Assembly (NCBI GenBank): GCA_030549205.1 | Contig: JAUKTV010000011.1 | Coordinates: forward strand, 186,001-250,000 | DNA length: 64,000 bases | Direction: 5' to 3' | Origin: Apiosordaria backusii | Lineage: Eukaryota; Ascomycota; Sordariomycetes; Sordariales; Lasiosphaeriaceae | Shown here: piece by piece, positions 11,307-22,007 of the stretch | Position numbering within the stretch: the first letter of the stretch is position 1 | Layout of the letters: each line of letters begins with the position of its first letter | Notes under the pieces: generated by a model | What the model was told of the DNA's origin: nothing | Database searches by the model: none | The model's input: the letters and a program-made list of their open reading frames with translations, nothing else | Position numbers and translations under genes: made by a program

Positions 11307-12096
11307 GGTTGGTGGTGTTGGGATTTATCCAGAGCAAGATGGTTTGGATGTACGAAGTGGGCACAATGTAGGGGAAATGAGTGAGGATAAAGAAAGATGT
11401 GATGAAGCTACTCCAAGACATAGTGAGAATGATCAACATATTCTAGGATAACGATAGGATAAATATTGATGGACTCGAGCTCAGGCAGCCCAATGGCGAA
11501 TCAACCTCTCTGCCCAATATCTCCACTTGTACCGCTCACTCGCAGCAAGGAGTAGCGGCCATCCGATCAACTATTGGTCATGATCACGGATCACAACCAG
11601 TCAGCATCGACAAAAAAAGCAAACACGATCATGAGGGTTGCAGATATTTTGACCTTCCATGTGTGTCTCCGGAGGAAGTCACACAAACATACCGAGAACC
11701 AGGGACGTGGGGCAATGTGAGAGCTCCAAGGTTCAGGCCCCATCCGATGACGGCCGTGTCGAACGGGAAAGAGCTTCGGGTGTAAGTGGGAAGTGGGGGA
11801 GGGGTTACAGTCGGCCATCCGACGAAGCCCAAATGGCCAGACTGAATTGATGAACCGCGAGTGCGAAACTACCGATTAACTAAAAAGACTCGCTCATGAG
11901 ATACTGGCGAAAGGTCCAATGGCTTTGGTCGGAGAAAGTCTTGGCGACCATTCAGGGGTCGCTGCATCCATCACCAGCTGCCAACTTCCATCTCCTTGTC
12001 TGATATGATTTCCGCCCTTTGGACTTAACGAGCTGCATCTTCCCTTTGCATACTACTGCCTTGTCAGATAACATCCAATATCATTAGTTTGACGCC
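11307..12096. promoter_or_regulatory. Shared divergent promoter, zinc dehydrogenase / KduD-like gene
   Basis: 790 bp between two start codons that point away from each other. Both products act on sugar-type substrates, so a shared control region is plausible. I could not pick out a known factor site with confidence. Confidence 0.4.
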
Positions 12097-12984
12097 ATGT
12101 TTTCCCTCGAAGGACACACTGCCCTCGTGACAGGCGGAACGCGGGGTATTGGACAGGCCGTCGCCGTTGCACTCGCCGAAGCCGGGGCGGATATCTTGCT
12201 CGTCCAGGTATTCTAGTTGCCTATCAAAGGATTCACAACCTTGTAGACCAAAACTAACGGTAATATGGCAGAGAAACACAACCGCAGACGACACAGCAAC
12301 CGCCATCCAGAAGCTGGGGCGCAAAGCGGCCATCTACACAGCTGACCTCAGCTCTCCTGAAGATGTTCGGCAATTAGTCCCCAAAATCCTAGCTGACGGT
12401 CATGAAATCCGCATATTGGTCAACTGCGCCGGCATCCAACGTAGACACCCATGCGAGAAATTTCCAGATGAGGACTTTAACGAAGTCATTCAGGTCAACC
12501 TCAACAGCGTCTTCACCCTCTGCCGTGATGTAGGCGCTCACATTCTGGGCCTGGAGCCCTCACCAATTACCGGTCGCAAGGGGTCCATCATCAACTTCGC
12601 CTCACTGCTCACCTTTCAAGGAGGGCTAACTGTGCCAGCTTACGCTGCTTCGAAGGGAGCGGTTGGACAGCTCACCAAGAGCTTCGCCAACGAGTGGACG
12701 TCTAAGGGAATCACGGTCAATGCTATTGCGCCTGGGTACATTGAGACCGAAATGAACACGGCGTTGTTGAATGATAAGGAGAGGTTGGCGAGTATCAGTG
12801 CGAGGATACCAGCTGGGAGGGTGCGTAGTTCTGTTCCGTACTTGAAGAAAATAGCTGACCGACGGTGTTTTAGTGGGGCACTCCTGAAGACTTCAAAGGA
12901 ACAGCCGTTTACCTAGCCAGCAAAGCAAGTGCCTATGTGAGCGGTCACGTCCTTGTTGTGGATGGTGGATGGATGGGTCGGTAA
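12097..12984 (+). CDS. Short-chain dehydrogenase, 2-deoxy-D-gluconate 3-dehydrogenase (KduD) like
   Basis: Three exons: 12097-12207, 12272-12820 and 12874-12984, giving 256 residues. The cofactor motif TGGTRGIG is at 12-19. NCAG follows, then the catalytic Ser in NFASLLTFQGG and the YAASK Tyr-Lys pair, and the end GHVLVVDGGWMGR is typical of classical SDRs. The N-terminus FSLEGHTALVTGG and the VNCAGIQRRHP segment resemble KduD, which acts on keto-deoxy sugar acids from pectin or uronates. The assignment to SDR is firm; the exact substrate is inferred. It is read away from the polyol dehydrogenase and faces the Ayg1-like gene tail to tail (82 bp). Confidence 0.9.
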
Positions 12985-13066
12985 TCATCAACGTTACTAT
13001 GCATGATCATGAGATACGAAATACAACCTCAAGCCTCAGACCCTAGAGAATAGACTGCTCATTCCT

Positions 13067-14508
13067 TCACTTTGAGCCTTGAACCGAGCTCATTACAGAC
13101 TCCATCCAGGGATACACCGAGCTATTAGCCATCGGATATCCCATATGAAGGGCACCCATGAAGAACCTGGCCTCCTTGGGCGAGCCATGCTCAAACAACA
13201 GCATCGAGTCCTCGATAGGCATGAGACCGTCGAGCGTGCCCTATGTAAACAGTGTGAGAAACACCATCCTCATCTTGTCTACTCAAGAAAGGGGCAAGGA
13301 AAAACTCACATTAATCAAAAACAACCTCGCACTCTCCCTCTTGAGCAACCCCGCCTCCAGCAGCGAAAACTTCTTCTGCACCCCCTTTTTATACTCCTCC
13401 ACACTCCCAAACCCATGCTTGTGCGCCATTGCAGGCGTCAATTTGAACGGATACTCATGCCCATCCGCCTTCTCAAGCCAGTCACTATCATAAAAGTAAT
13501 GAACCCCCGCGCCCTGAGCCACACTCCCAATGATCCTCTCCTTGTGTGTGTGCGCGATCCTCACAGCGTAATACCCCCCGCTGCTCAACCCCCAAACCAT
13601 CACCTTTTTGTTGTCGAACCTCCCATCTTTGGCCATCCAGTCAAGAAGCGAAGTCCAAAGCCTATCAGGGGATTCAGGATCGGCAGAGTCGGCAGGGCAG
13701 TCAGCAGTTCCCGGGATTTCAACCACGACGGCTGCCCAACCGCGGGAGAGGAATTCCTCGCAGCGGACGGTGTTATCGGGTCTGTATCCGTCGAGGCCGG
13801 TCATCAAGACCACCGTTGGGAAGGGGCCTTGTTTCCCCTTGGGAGTGCGGATATACACGGGGATATCCTTCCGATCTCTTCCCTCCGCCTTCGTATGAGG
13901 GACAATCACCTCCTCCAGTGGGAATTCCCACGTCTTCCCGGCCTTCATGTAGATACTCTTCTGCAGCTCCCACGCCTGCCACTTCGTCTTGTCGGTTATC
14001 TCCGGAAAGGAGGAGATATACGGGAACCTTGCGATTCTTAGCACTGTACAAGCCCTGAGGTACAGTTCGGAAGCTTTGGCTTTGTTCCCCTGGGCGAGGA
14101 GCCCATCGGCCTGCCTCTCGAGGTTGGTTGCCGTGGGAAAGAAAGAACTGGTGTACTCCGCCGAGTTGCCGTCGTTGATGTTGCGCGCGATGAGGGACTG
14201 GAAGATGGGTTCAAAGTCGGAAAAGGCGCCATCGTGAAAAGGGTAGAGGGACTTAGTGCACTTTTTTGTTCACATATTCACATCAGGATTGTGGTTTTGA
14301 AATATGGGAGTTATTATTGATGGTAGAGTAAAAAAAAACTTACGGGAAACTTCCACTTCGTCTCCCAGAGCGCCTTGATCCCCTCGTGATGCGGCATCAC
14401 CGCCTCAAAGGCCTCCTTTCCCATGAGCCATTCCCGCGGTTCACCCGTGCCCTCGACCCCTGAGATACCCCCGATGTTCTTTTTGGTTGGGACGGTGTGA
14501 GGAGACAT
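13067..14508 (-). CDS. Ayg1-like polyketide-shortening alpha/beta hydrolase
   Basis: Three exons on the minus strand: 14508-14344, 14260-13310 and 13240-13067, giving 429 residues. Residues from about 25 match the Aspergillus Ayg1 pattern through the whole length: WETKWKF...YPFHDG, then VLMTGLDGYRPDN, EIPGTADCPADSADPESPDR, and the nucleophile Ser in VWGLSSGGYY. The last exon carries LDGLMPIED and the His in ALHMGYP, completing the triad. Ayg1 and its Exophiala relative trim a heptaketide pyrone to 1,3,6,8-tetrahydroxynaphthalene in DHN-melanin synthesis. There is no polyketide synthase in this window, so the pathway is open. The first 20 or so residues ahead of the match are extra; the start could lie at a later Met. 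Upstream genes of sugar metabolism are not obviously linked. Confidence 0.88.
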
Positions 14509-14648
14509 GATGCTTGATGTTTTTTCCTTGATTTTTTGAATCCGATATTTGGATAGTTTGAAACAGTGATGAGAAAAGATCCAGAACCCGCAATGCAATG
14601 CAATAAAATACAAGTAATCCCAAATAAAAACCAAGTAGCAAAAAGAGT

Positions 14649-14894
14649 TAGATCACTCTGACGACCCTCTGCTTGGAAAACACTGGCACTCCGTCCTTGG
14701 AACCAGCGTAGACGGCGGTAGTGGTTGATCTTCTGCGGGCTCTCTTGACGGGAGTGGTCGATTCACGAACTCTGAGAAAGACGTTAGAACAGGGCTATGC
14801 AGAGTTATATAAAAGAGGTAACTAACTGCGACTGAATCAGAGCAATGCGCACACGGACGACGGTAGCGTTGAGATCCTCAGCCAGAACGCCCAT
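14649..14894 (-). CDS. Small spliced ORF of about 60 residues, unknown
   Basis: An ATG at 14894-14892 opens MGVLAEDLNATVVRVRIAL. An intron with proper borders (14826-14772, 55 bp) follows, and the frame goes on through VRESTTPVKRARRRSTTTAV to a stop near 14649. The second half is strongly basic. I do not recognise it. The frame of the last 20 residues depends on one base near 14700 that I could not settle, so the C-terminus is uncertain. It sits 140 bp upstream of the Ayg1-like gene on the same strand. It could be a real small gene or part of a leader. Confidence 0.35.
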
Positions 14895-16319
14895 TTTGGT
14901 TAACACAACGATGTCGGTCGGGGATAGGATTGGGGATATCCGTAGTCCGAACGGTATGAAAGACGGCTGGGAAGACGGTTTTATGTATGAGTCGGGTAAA
15001 GCGGCGTTGGTGTGGCGGTTATGTATGTGCTTGTCTGTGAAGCTGGTATGACTTGTAACCGTTGTTGTAAGTTTGATGACTTCAAAAGAAAGCCCGAGAC
15101 TCTCAAGCGAGGGACACCGGATTATTATATATCATCCAAATTGCAAGGAACACAACAGCAAGGTAATGTCGCATAGCTGCTTGAAGGTGGTCAGATGGGC
15201 ATCCGGCCCGTCAATGGTCACCCTTCTCGCATTCGAATATGGGGGACCGGCACCCAACTTTCAGACCAGGAAAAGCCCGGGGCGCACCTGGCGGAGCTGA
15301 ATCAATCCGTCGAAGGCCGAACCTGCGTGAAGCCAGCCCATTCCTGGCCCATCTCCGAGGAACAAGACTGCAGAATAAGCATTGGCGTATTCACCGGGCC
15401 ATCCTTCATGGCTGCACAACAGACGCCTTGCTCTGATCGCCATTGGACAACTAGGAATAAGAACCTTCACTAAAGGAAGTCTGGTGGGGTGTCAGAGAGC
15501 AGAGTTCGGCGTTTGAACTGCTGAGCATGCAGAAACAAAATCGCCAACCAGCCAGTCAGGGCGTGGTGTGTGTCGAGTTGGCCTGCTGGTGGATGGGTGG
15601 TGTTGTTCCTCTTCGAGATCGCCCAGAATCACATGTCACAGGGCCGAGGATGGTTCCCTGATGTTAGTGTAACGGCAGGCCACTATAGCAGCCCGCTAAC
15701 TGCCGCCAACAGGGCCAACGGCGCCTTGATTCCGCGCGGGGTTGTACCAATCTCAACTGTGTCCTGGTCCCCTGCTCTGACGACACCGTCTTCAAGCGTC
15801 AAACAAGTTGTGCTACGGAAAGCATCTTCTTGTGTCGGCATGTCTCACTCGTCTGGACGGGAACAACGGCATTCGTTTGGGTAGTCAGTCTGTACAAATA
15901 CTGCGTCTATTGTCAACAATATAAAACACAAACACGCTGGTCTAGTTGCTCTTGGCTCTTTGTTATATTACAGCAAATAACAACGATGGCTTCATGATCA
16001 TGAGCTAAATCCAGAAACAGATGACAGGAACGTATAGCTATCGTTGTACCGCCCCTTCTGCCCAGAGAGGGCAACTGATGCCCAATATACCGTGTTGCCG
16101 TAACATTATCGGTGGGTCATTGATCGGTCCTAGAAGGTATGGCAGTCTCGTCGCCAAGCTCCGTGAGGTCGCAAACACCGGCCGTACTCCGCCCCAATCA
16201 TTTTTTGGCATGGGCCGACGTCAGAGGTTGGACCATCCGATGCTTGAGGTACAGCCGTGCTGAACAATGCTGTCAGTCAGCAGCTGCACCAACAAGAAAC
16301 AGATCTTGAAGAACCAACA
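14895..16319. other. Intergenic between the small ORF and gna1
   Basis: 1.4 kb with short overlapping frames on both strands and no recognisable domain, RNA or repeat. It includes the promoter side of the small ORF and the 3' side of gna1. Confidence 0.5.
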
Positions 16320-16913
16320 TCATTTGTGATAGTGTGCCATCTCGAGACCCGCTCTTTTAAAGCCGCACTTGACGTAGAAGCCCTCGTTGTGCTCGCTACA
16401 GTCCAGGATTGTCTTATAGCAACCCGTTTCCTTCGCGATGAAATCGAGAGCCTGGATGATCCTGAGGCCCAGCTTCTTCCCTTGTTGGTCCTTGGCAACA
16501 GCAATGTCTTCGATGTGTCCGACCTTTCCGAGATCGTGAATGCTAGGGTGCGACGGCCGTGTTAGCTTATCCCTGCTGCTGGGACATTGGTGCGAGTCGG
16601 CATCGAGGTGATAGGTTACTCACAACTTGCGCTCCACGATAAGCGCGCCAGTACCCACGATCCTGGATGGGCTTGTGTTGGTGTCCTCAATCACAAGGAT
16701 GAAGTAAGTACCGTCTTGGTTAGCTAGCCACTGGTAGCGCTTGTCAAACTCCTCCTTGGAGATATCGCCCACGGTTGTCAAGACTCGGAGACAATCGAGA
16801 AAGCCGAGGTCGTAGTCTTCTTGCCGAAGCGCTCGAAGCTTGTAGCCTTCTGGGAGCTCGGCCTGAACACTGGGAGAAAGGAGGTCGGCTGAGAAAAGAT
16901 CTTGGGCGCTCAT
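16320..16913 (-). CDS. gna1: Glucosamine-6-phosphate N-acetyltransferase (GNA1)
   Basis: Two exons on the minus strand, 16913-16624 and 16542-16320, giving 170 residues; the intron is 81 bp. The order of motifs follows yeast Gna1: LRALRQEDYDLGFLDCL, the central IVGTGALIVERKF, GHIEDIAVAKDQQGKKLG (acetyl-CoA pyrophosphate loop), then GCYKTILDCSEHNEGFYVKCGF. The enzyme acetylates glucosamine-6-phosphate with acetyl-CoA, the second step of the hexosamine route to UDP-GlcNAc, which feeds chitin and glycoprotein synthesis. It is a small soluble GNAT fold protein with no targeting signal. Length is normal (yeast 159). Confidence 0.95.
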
Positions 16914-18222
16914 TGTGGAAGTGCTCGTCTGCGTCCTCTGGCTACGTGCGTTGTGCTGAATCGATCGAGCGATGTCGGACCAAGCGGCGACAAGATGGTA
17001 TCGTTTGTCGTGCTGAGCGGCCGAGAGGCAAAAGACGCCGTATAAATTCCGTGTTAATTGTATTCTTACCGATGCAAACGATGCTGGAAGCGAATATGGT
17101 CAGCTCAACTGAAAGTCAACGAAGAAGAATGAGAATCGTTCCATGAATCGAAGTGGTCAACGAACAACGGCCAGGGGTTCGACTGCCATTCCAGCCCCTG
17201 GCAACTTCCGACTCAAGGGCTCAGCTCGGGAAGGCTTAGCCCGGTTCGGACGGGACCAGCCCTGTTGTACAGCACTAGAGCAGCGGAATGCTGCTGCTGA
17301 GAAATCCATCACGAAACGCACGGGCAGGAGGAAGATCTACCAAATGCCCAGCCCAATCGGCCGCTCTCACGGAACAAAGTGTTTTGGTGGTTTCCGGTAA
17401 CATGCGCCCGCGGTGTTTCGTTTGTGTGCTATGGCCTCGAACCGGTTCGTCGGAACGCTGTGGACAAAGAGGCTTGACCGCGGGTAGACCCAGTGCCCGT
17501 CCCCATCAATCTTGCTGCATCCACCTTGATGTCCCGCAGAGGGAAAAGAGGGTCGTCCATGGCTATGGGTTCTTGCCGACTTTGATACCTGATTCTGGCT
17601 GTCATTATGAAGTGACGTGGAGAGGATTGCAGAACCAGTCAAAGCCAAACTGCAACTCATCAAGACACATTTGTGCATATCCGCGATGTCTGCCCCGCGC
17701 TGCTGAAGACGGGATGGTGGAGTGCAAAAGGCGGGGTTGGCTGGGTTGCAACCAGTTTGACAGTTGGAGTCTGCTCGCTAATGCTGTTATAGCGCCCCCT
17801 AACGGACGGCAGGTGACCGCCCCACGTCATCACATGCCAAATTAGCGTTTGGGACCATAGAAATGTAGAGCCCAGTGATGATGTGGAATGCCTCCAGCAC
17901 AATCATGGAACGCATGATTGTGACAATCTTGAAGGCTGGCCAGCGGTTCTAGCTGTTTCGCCACGCCGCCGCTCTTTTGTTTTCTCCGGGAGTTCAGGCA
18001 ATAATAGTTATTTCTCCATGCTGTCGCCCTCCCTCCGTTCATGATGTTGAAGGTTGTCTAGCCCTACCCTGCTGTTGATGCCAAACACTTTGCGAAAATT
18101 CCTCTCGTTGATCCCTTCCGCGTCGAAACCTACCTCGGGATGATCACTCGAGGCCTTACCCGATAATCACCGCCCTCGCACCCTCTGTCTAAACCAACAC
18201 CTATCCTATACCGCCTTTCCTT
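16914..18222. promoter_or_regulatory. Divergent intergenic region, gna1 / class 3 lipase
   Basis: 1.3 kb between two divergent start codons. The last 150 bases before the lipase are pyrimidine-rich (fungal leader style). Frames inside show no domain. Confidence 0.4.
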
Positions 18223-21200
18223 TTGGTCCTACGCAGAACGATGATTATCGGGAACCATGGGTCTACAGATGAAGATGTCGACATGGTCCTGGATTCAGAA
18301 GACTTAGGTCCTGCTCGACTCGCCGTGATCCCCGATGAAGATATCGGAACTCAGCTTCGCGATATCTCAGCTTCAAAGCCTGGGAAGACACTCCTTCCAA
18401 CCCCGGTGGCCAAAGTCGTCAGTTTTGCAACCCGCTCGACAGGTCTTGCTCTGCGTATGAGCACCGTAATAGGGGGGTATGGCTTCGATGCGGCAAAAAT
18501 CACCACCTTGTCGAGTCTGGAACTCGGTCGCAGTCTCCTCGGAGGTATCATTAGCAGAGCCGGAAAAGATGTCATCTCTCGTTCTGGGACAGACCTGGGG
18601 AGATCAGATGCCGAGACCACGCTTGAACGAAGCCTGGAAAACTTGCACCGAACCATGACCCAGATCGTCTTTTGGACTACAACCAGTTTTCATATGACGG
18701 GCACTACACTCGCCATGATCTCCGAGACTTCTCAGCTCCTTCTTTCGACACTCGATCAGTTCTTCGGCTCGACAGATTCTTCACGAGCCATAGCGAGTAT
18801 CATCACCTTGATCCGCCGCGAGTTTCAGAATCCCGCAACAGGCAGACAAGGCGAGAAGGTTGGGGTGATTGATTTGATGTTGGGTTTATGTGGGATGGCA
18901 TACCTACAAAGATGGTGTCGGCGTCTACTCGAAGAGGAAAGCCGTACACTAGGAATTGAGGAGGTTGTATGGGATGTTGTTGTGCTAAGTGACGGCGTTC
19001 GGGTGGATGTCCACGATGAGAGTCTATACGGGGTGCATAATGGATCCTACGCCACCGAAGAAGCCTCGTCGAACGAAACAGTCATCGCGATCAACAGCCA
19101 CGGAGAATCACGTCACGAAGATGATAGAAGCGAACTTCCCGTGGTTCAACTGGAGCAACACATCATGAGATCTTTGCCGGATAACGCCAGAGTCTCCATC
19201 ACCAGGCAGATCCGTACGACTGAAATCATCACTGTGGAGGTTACTGGTGGTGATGAGGATATCACGGTTGATACCCCTCCTGGGGTAGAGTTGATTGAAG
19301 AACCCCGCGTCGTTCGCCAGAGCTTTTCGCAGACGCAGCTACGAGGCCGCTCAGAAAACAGCATCACGGATTCAAGGTTTGTGTTCAGGCATTCGCGAAG
19401 TCACGTGAGGCGGACCTGGTTCCAGAAAGAGGGTGGAGATGTCAGCCAGATTGCTGGATTTGCCGAGCAGATTGACTCTGAATCTCCTGGGACCTCGGAT
19501 GCCGAGGCAGAAGAGGAAGAAGATACACCACCGTCTGTGCCACCCAAACCATCAAGGGAACGACTACAAACGCCCGTCCGACGCCCTAGCTTCCACGCCT
19601 CTGGTTCTCCTACATCACCATCTTCTATCAGCAAACCACCCCGTATATTTTCTACATCGAGACATAGGGCGGGGAACGCAGCAAACCAGAAGCGTCCCAG
19701 GATACCTCCAACTAACTCCTCATCAACCAATGACAATCGACCGAGTTTCTCCTCTAGGAGACAATCTTTCAACCGACTGTTGCCTTCCTACAAGCAAAAA
19801 GAGGACTCGAGGGCCAACGTGGGCTCTTTGGCCAAGAAAGGAGGGTTCAGGAACGCTTTCACAAGGCCAGGACGGCTTTTTAATAGAGAGGACTCCAGCT
19901 CAGAAAGCAGCAATGGGAAGGCAAAGAAAACCACCAAGCCCGCCTTACAGCACCAAATCAACTCTGCCAGGCCACCATCACATTTTGCTGTCCCTAGCAG
20001 GCAGTCTTCTTTGATACTGGAACAGCCTGTAATTGTGGCTCCGCAGAAAACAGGGACGGCAAAAACGTCACGGCCGGGTACTGCTGATTCGCGTCGAAGC
20101 ATCCCAAGGAGTGAATCCCGGGCCAGCTATATCTCGGTACACAGCCGCTGCGACTCTTCCATCTCGCAAACCGAGACATTTTCCATTACAACCGCTGATG
20201 ATGCAAACCCTATTGTCAGGAGGACCAGGTCAGATAGAGAACTTGGTGGTCCGCTTGGTAGTCCAGGGAGCAACCATCGGCGGGTCAAATCTCACTTGTA
20301 TGCTCCAAGCATTTACACCCTCAGAGCCAATGAGTCGCAGAGTTCACTTGTTCCATACCAAAGTTACCAGCCCAAGAGTGCCTACAGCGACACGGAGGCA
20401 TTGGGCACCCTGCGAAAAGCTGGCAAGCTAGACAGTATCTTCCCCAATGATCATTTCCTAAACAACATCACTCGGTACATGAGGTTTGCTTCTGCTACCT
20501 ATGGGTCCAACTTCCTGAGGGTTTTGGGCATTGCCAAAGAGATGCCCATCTTGCGTGCCCTAGATGACACCCACCACGAACTCCGCTGCTTTGCTCACCA
20601 TACCGAATCCGACGCCAACAGCATCCTTCTCTCCTCCTTTGTCGACCCCCAAGGTGGTTCCGACGGTACTGGATCCACCAACACCGGCGTCCCCCTCGTC
20701 CACTACATCTCCCTCGATCATAAAGCCAAGGCTGTGGTCCTTGCCTGTCGCGGAACCCTCGGCTTCGAAGACGTCCTCGCCGACATGGCCTGCGACTATG
20801 ACGACCTTGTCTGGCGCGGCAAAGCCTACAAAGTTCACAAGGGCGTCCATGCTTCGGCCAAGCGGCTGCTCTACGGCGGCGACGGCAGGGTTCTCTACAC
20901 CCTCAAGCAAGCTCTCGAAGAATTCTCCGACTATGGCCTCGTCCTCACTGGCCACTCTCTCGGCGGTGCCGTAACCGCTCTTTTAGGAGTTATGCTTTCC
21001 GAACCGCACTCCAGCAGTTCCACCTTTATCACTTCCGCCAATCCACATACCAGACTCCTCGGCGACGGCACTACCGCCACCTCTTTTCCCCATCATGAAA
21101 TATGCCTCCCCGCCGGCCGCCCTGTTCACGTCTTTGCCTATGGTCCCCCTTCCACCATGTCAGCCTCCCTAAGCAAAGCAACCCGCGGTCTGATTACCAG

Positions 21201-21711
21201 CATTGTCAACGGCAACGACCTCGTCCCATATCTCTCTCTGGGCGTTCTCCATGATTTTCAAGCAGTGTCTCTAGCCTTCAAGACAGACAACAATGAAGCC
21301 AAGGTCGAAGTAAGGCAACGCATCTGGGACGCTTTGCAATCAGGGATAGCGGATAAATGGTGCGGCTCCAGCGGCAGTGGTGAGTCCGGTAAGAGGGAAG
21401 ACGAGGATCAGTGGGCATACGCCGCACTGAAGGTCCTCAGGTCGAGTATGATGAGTCAAAAGTTACTGCCGCCTGGGGAAGTATTTGTGGTGGAGAGCAC
21501 GCGGGTGTTGAGAAGGGATGCGTTTTTGGTCCCGGAGGTTGGCGGGGGGGATCTAGGGAGGCCGGCGCACAGGGTAGTGCTCAAGTATGTGAGGGATGTG
21601 GAGAAGAGGTTTAGGGAGGTGAGGTTTGGGACGAGCATGTTGACTGATCATAGCCCGGGGAAGTATGAGGATGCGCTGAATAAGTTGAGAGCCGGAGTTA
21701 TGGATCATTGA
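18223..21711 (+). CDS. Class 3 lipase (sn1-diacylglycerol-lipase-like), long disordered form
   Basis: One uninterrupted frame of 1162 codons; a second ATG six codons on (18241) is equally possible. Residues 1-370 hold a conserved-looking region with a helical part (THFHMTGTTLAMISETSQLL-like). Residues of about 400-720 are Ser/Pro/Arg-rich and disordered. From about 735 the catalytic part begins: IFPNDHFLNNITRYMRFASA, ACRGTLGFEDVLADM, and the nucleophile Ser near residue 912 in LTGHSLGGAV, then the acid in NGNDLVPYLSLG. This is the lipase_3 fold seen in DAG lipases and related fungal enzymes, which cut ester bonds of glycerolipids. No signal peptide is visible, so it is likely intracellular. 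Codons in the catalytic part go from C-ending to G-ending towards the stop. Confidence 0.85.
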   Translation: MVLRRTMIIGNHGSTDEDVDMVLDSEDLGPARLAVIPDEDIGTQLRDISASKPGKTLLPTPVAKVVSFATRSTGLALRMSTVIGGYGFDAAKITTLSSLELGRSLLGGIISRAGKDVISRSGTDLGRSDAETTLERSLENLHRTMTQIVFWTTTSFHMTGTTLAMISETSQLLLSTLDQFFGSTDSSRAIASIITLIRREFQNPATGRQGEKVGVIDLMLGLCGMAYLQRWCRRLLEEESRTLGIEEVVWDVVVLSDGVRVDVHDESLYGVHNGSYATEEASSNETVIAINSHGESRHEDDRSELPVVQLEQHIMRSLPDNARVSITRQIRTTEIITVEVTGGDEDITVDTPPGVELIEEPRVVRQSFSQTQLRGRSENSITDSRFVFRHSRSHVRRTWFQKEGGDVSQIAGFAEQIDSESPGTSDAEAEEEEDTPPSVPPKPSRERLQTPVRRPSFHASGSPTSPSSISKPPRIFSTSRHRAGNAANQKRPRIPPTNSSSTNDNRPSFSSRRQSFNRLLPSYKQKEDSRANVGSLAKKGGFRNAFTRPGRLFNREDSSSESSNGKAKKTTKPALQHQINSARPPSHFAVPSRQSSLILEQPVIVAPQKTGTAKTSRPGTADSRRSIPRSESRASYISVHSRCDSSISQTETFSITTADDANPIVRRTRSDRELGGPLGSPGSNHRRVKSHLYAPSIYTLRANESQSSLVPYQSYQPKSAYSDTEALGTLRKAGKLDSIFPNDHFLNNITRYMRFASATYGSNFLRVLGIAKEMPILRALDDTHHELRCFAHHTESDANSILLSSFVDPQGGSDGTGSTNTGVPLVHYISLDHKAKAVVLACRGTLGFEDVLADMACDYDDLVWRGKAYKVHKGVHASAKRLLYGGDGRVLYTLKQALEEFSDYGLVLTGHSLGGAVTALLGVMLSEPHSSSSTFITSANPHTRLLGDGTTATSFPHHEICLPAGRPVHVFAYGPPSTMSASLSKATRGLITSIVNGNDLVPYLSLGVLHDFQAVSLAFKTDNNEAKVEVRQRIWDALQSGIADKWCGSSGSGESGKREDEDQWAYAALKVLRSSMMSQKLLPPGEVFVVESTRVLRRDAFLVPEVGGGDLGRPAHRVVLKYVRDVEKRFREVRFGTSMLTDHSPGKYEDALNKLRAGVMDH

Positions 21712-22007
21712 AGGGGGGTTTTCTATGGAAGGATAGAAATTGGGATGGCGCTTTTCTTTTGTAAGGTGTTGTTGGAGATGATGCACGACCATTGATGATG
21801 CACGACCATTGGCGGTGCTTTTACGATTGAAAGGAGCATTCATCCCCTTATATATACAGACAGCTTAACTTCACACTTTCACCTCCACGATACCAAAACA
21901 GCGTAGCACAATCACAATCCTAGAAAAGAATTATACCCCTTCAATATGTTTGGTTTGATATTTTTACCATTTTACTGTTTTGCAATGCTACCCAGAAAAA
22001 GAGACCT

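Noticed and set aside
20560..20974. Long frames on other strands or phases inside the lipase gene
   Set aside because: They are by-products of the C-rich third positions of the lipase frame.
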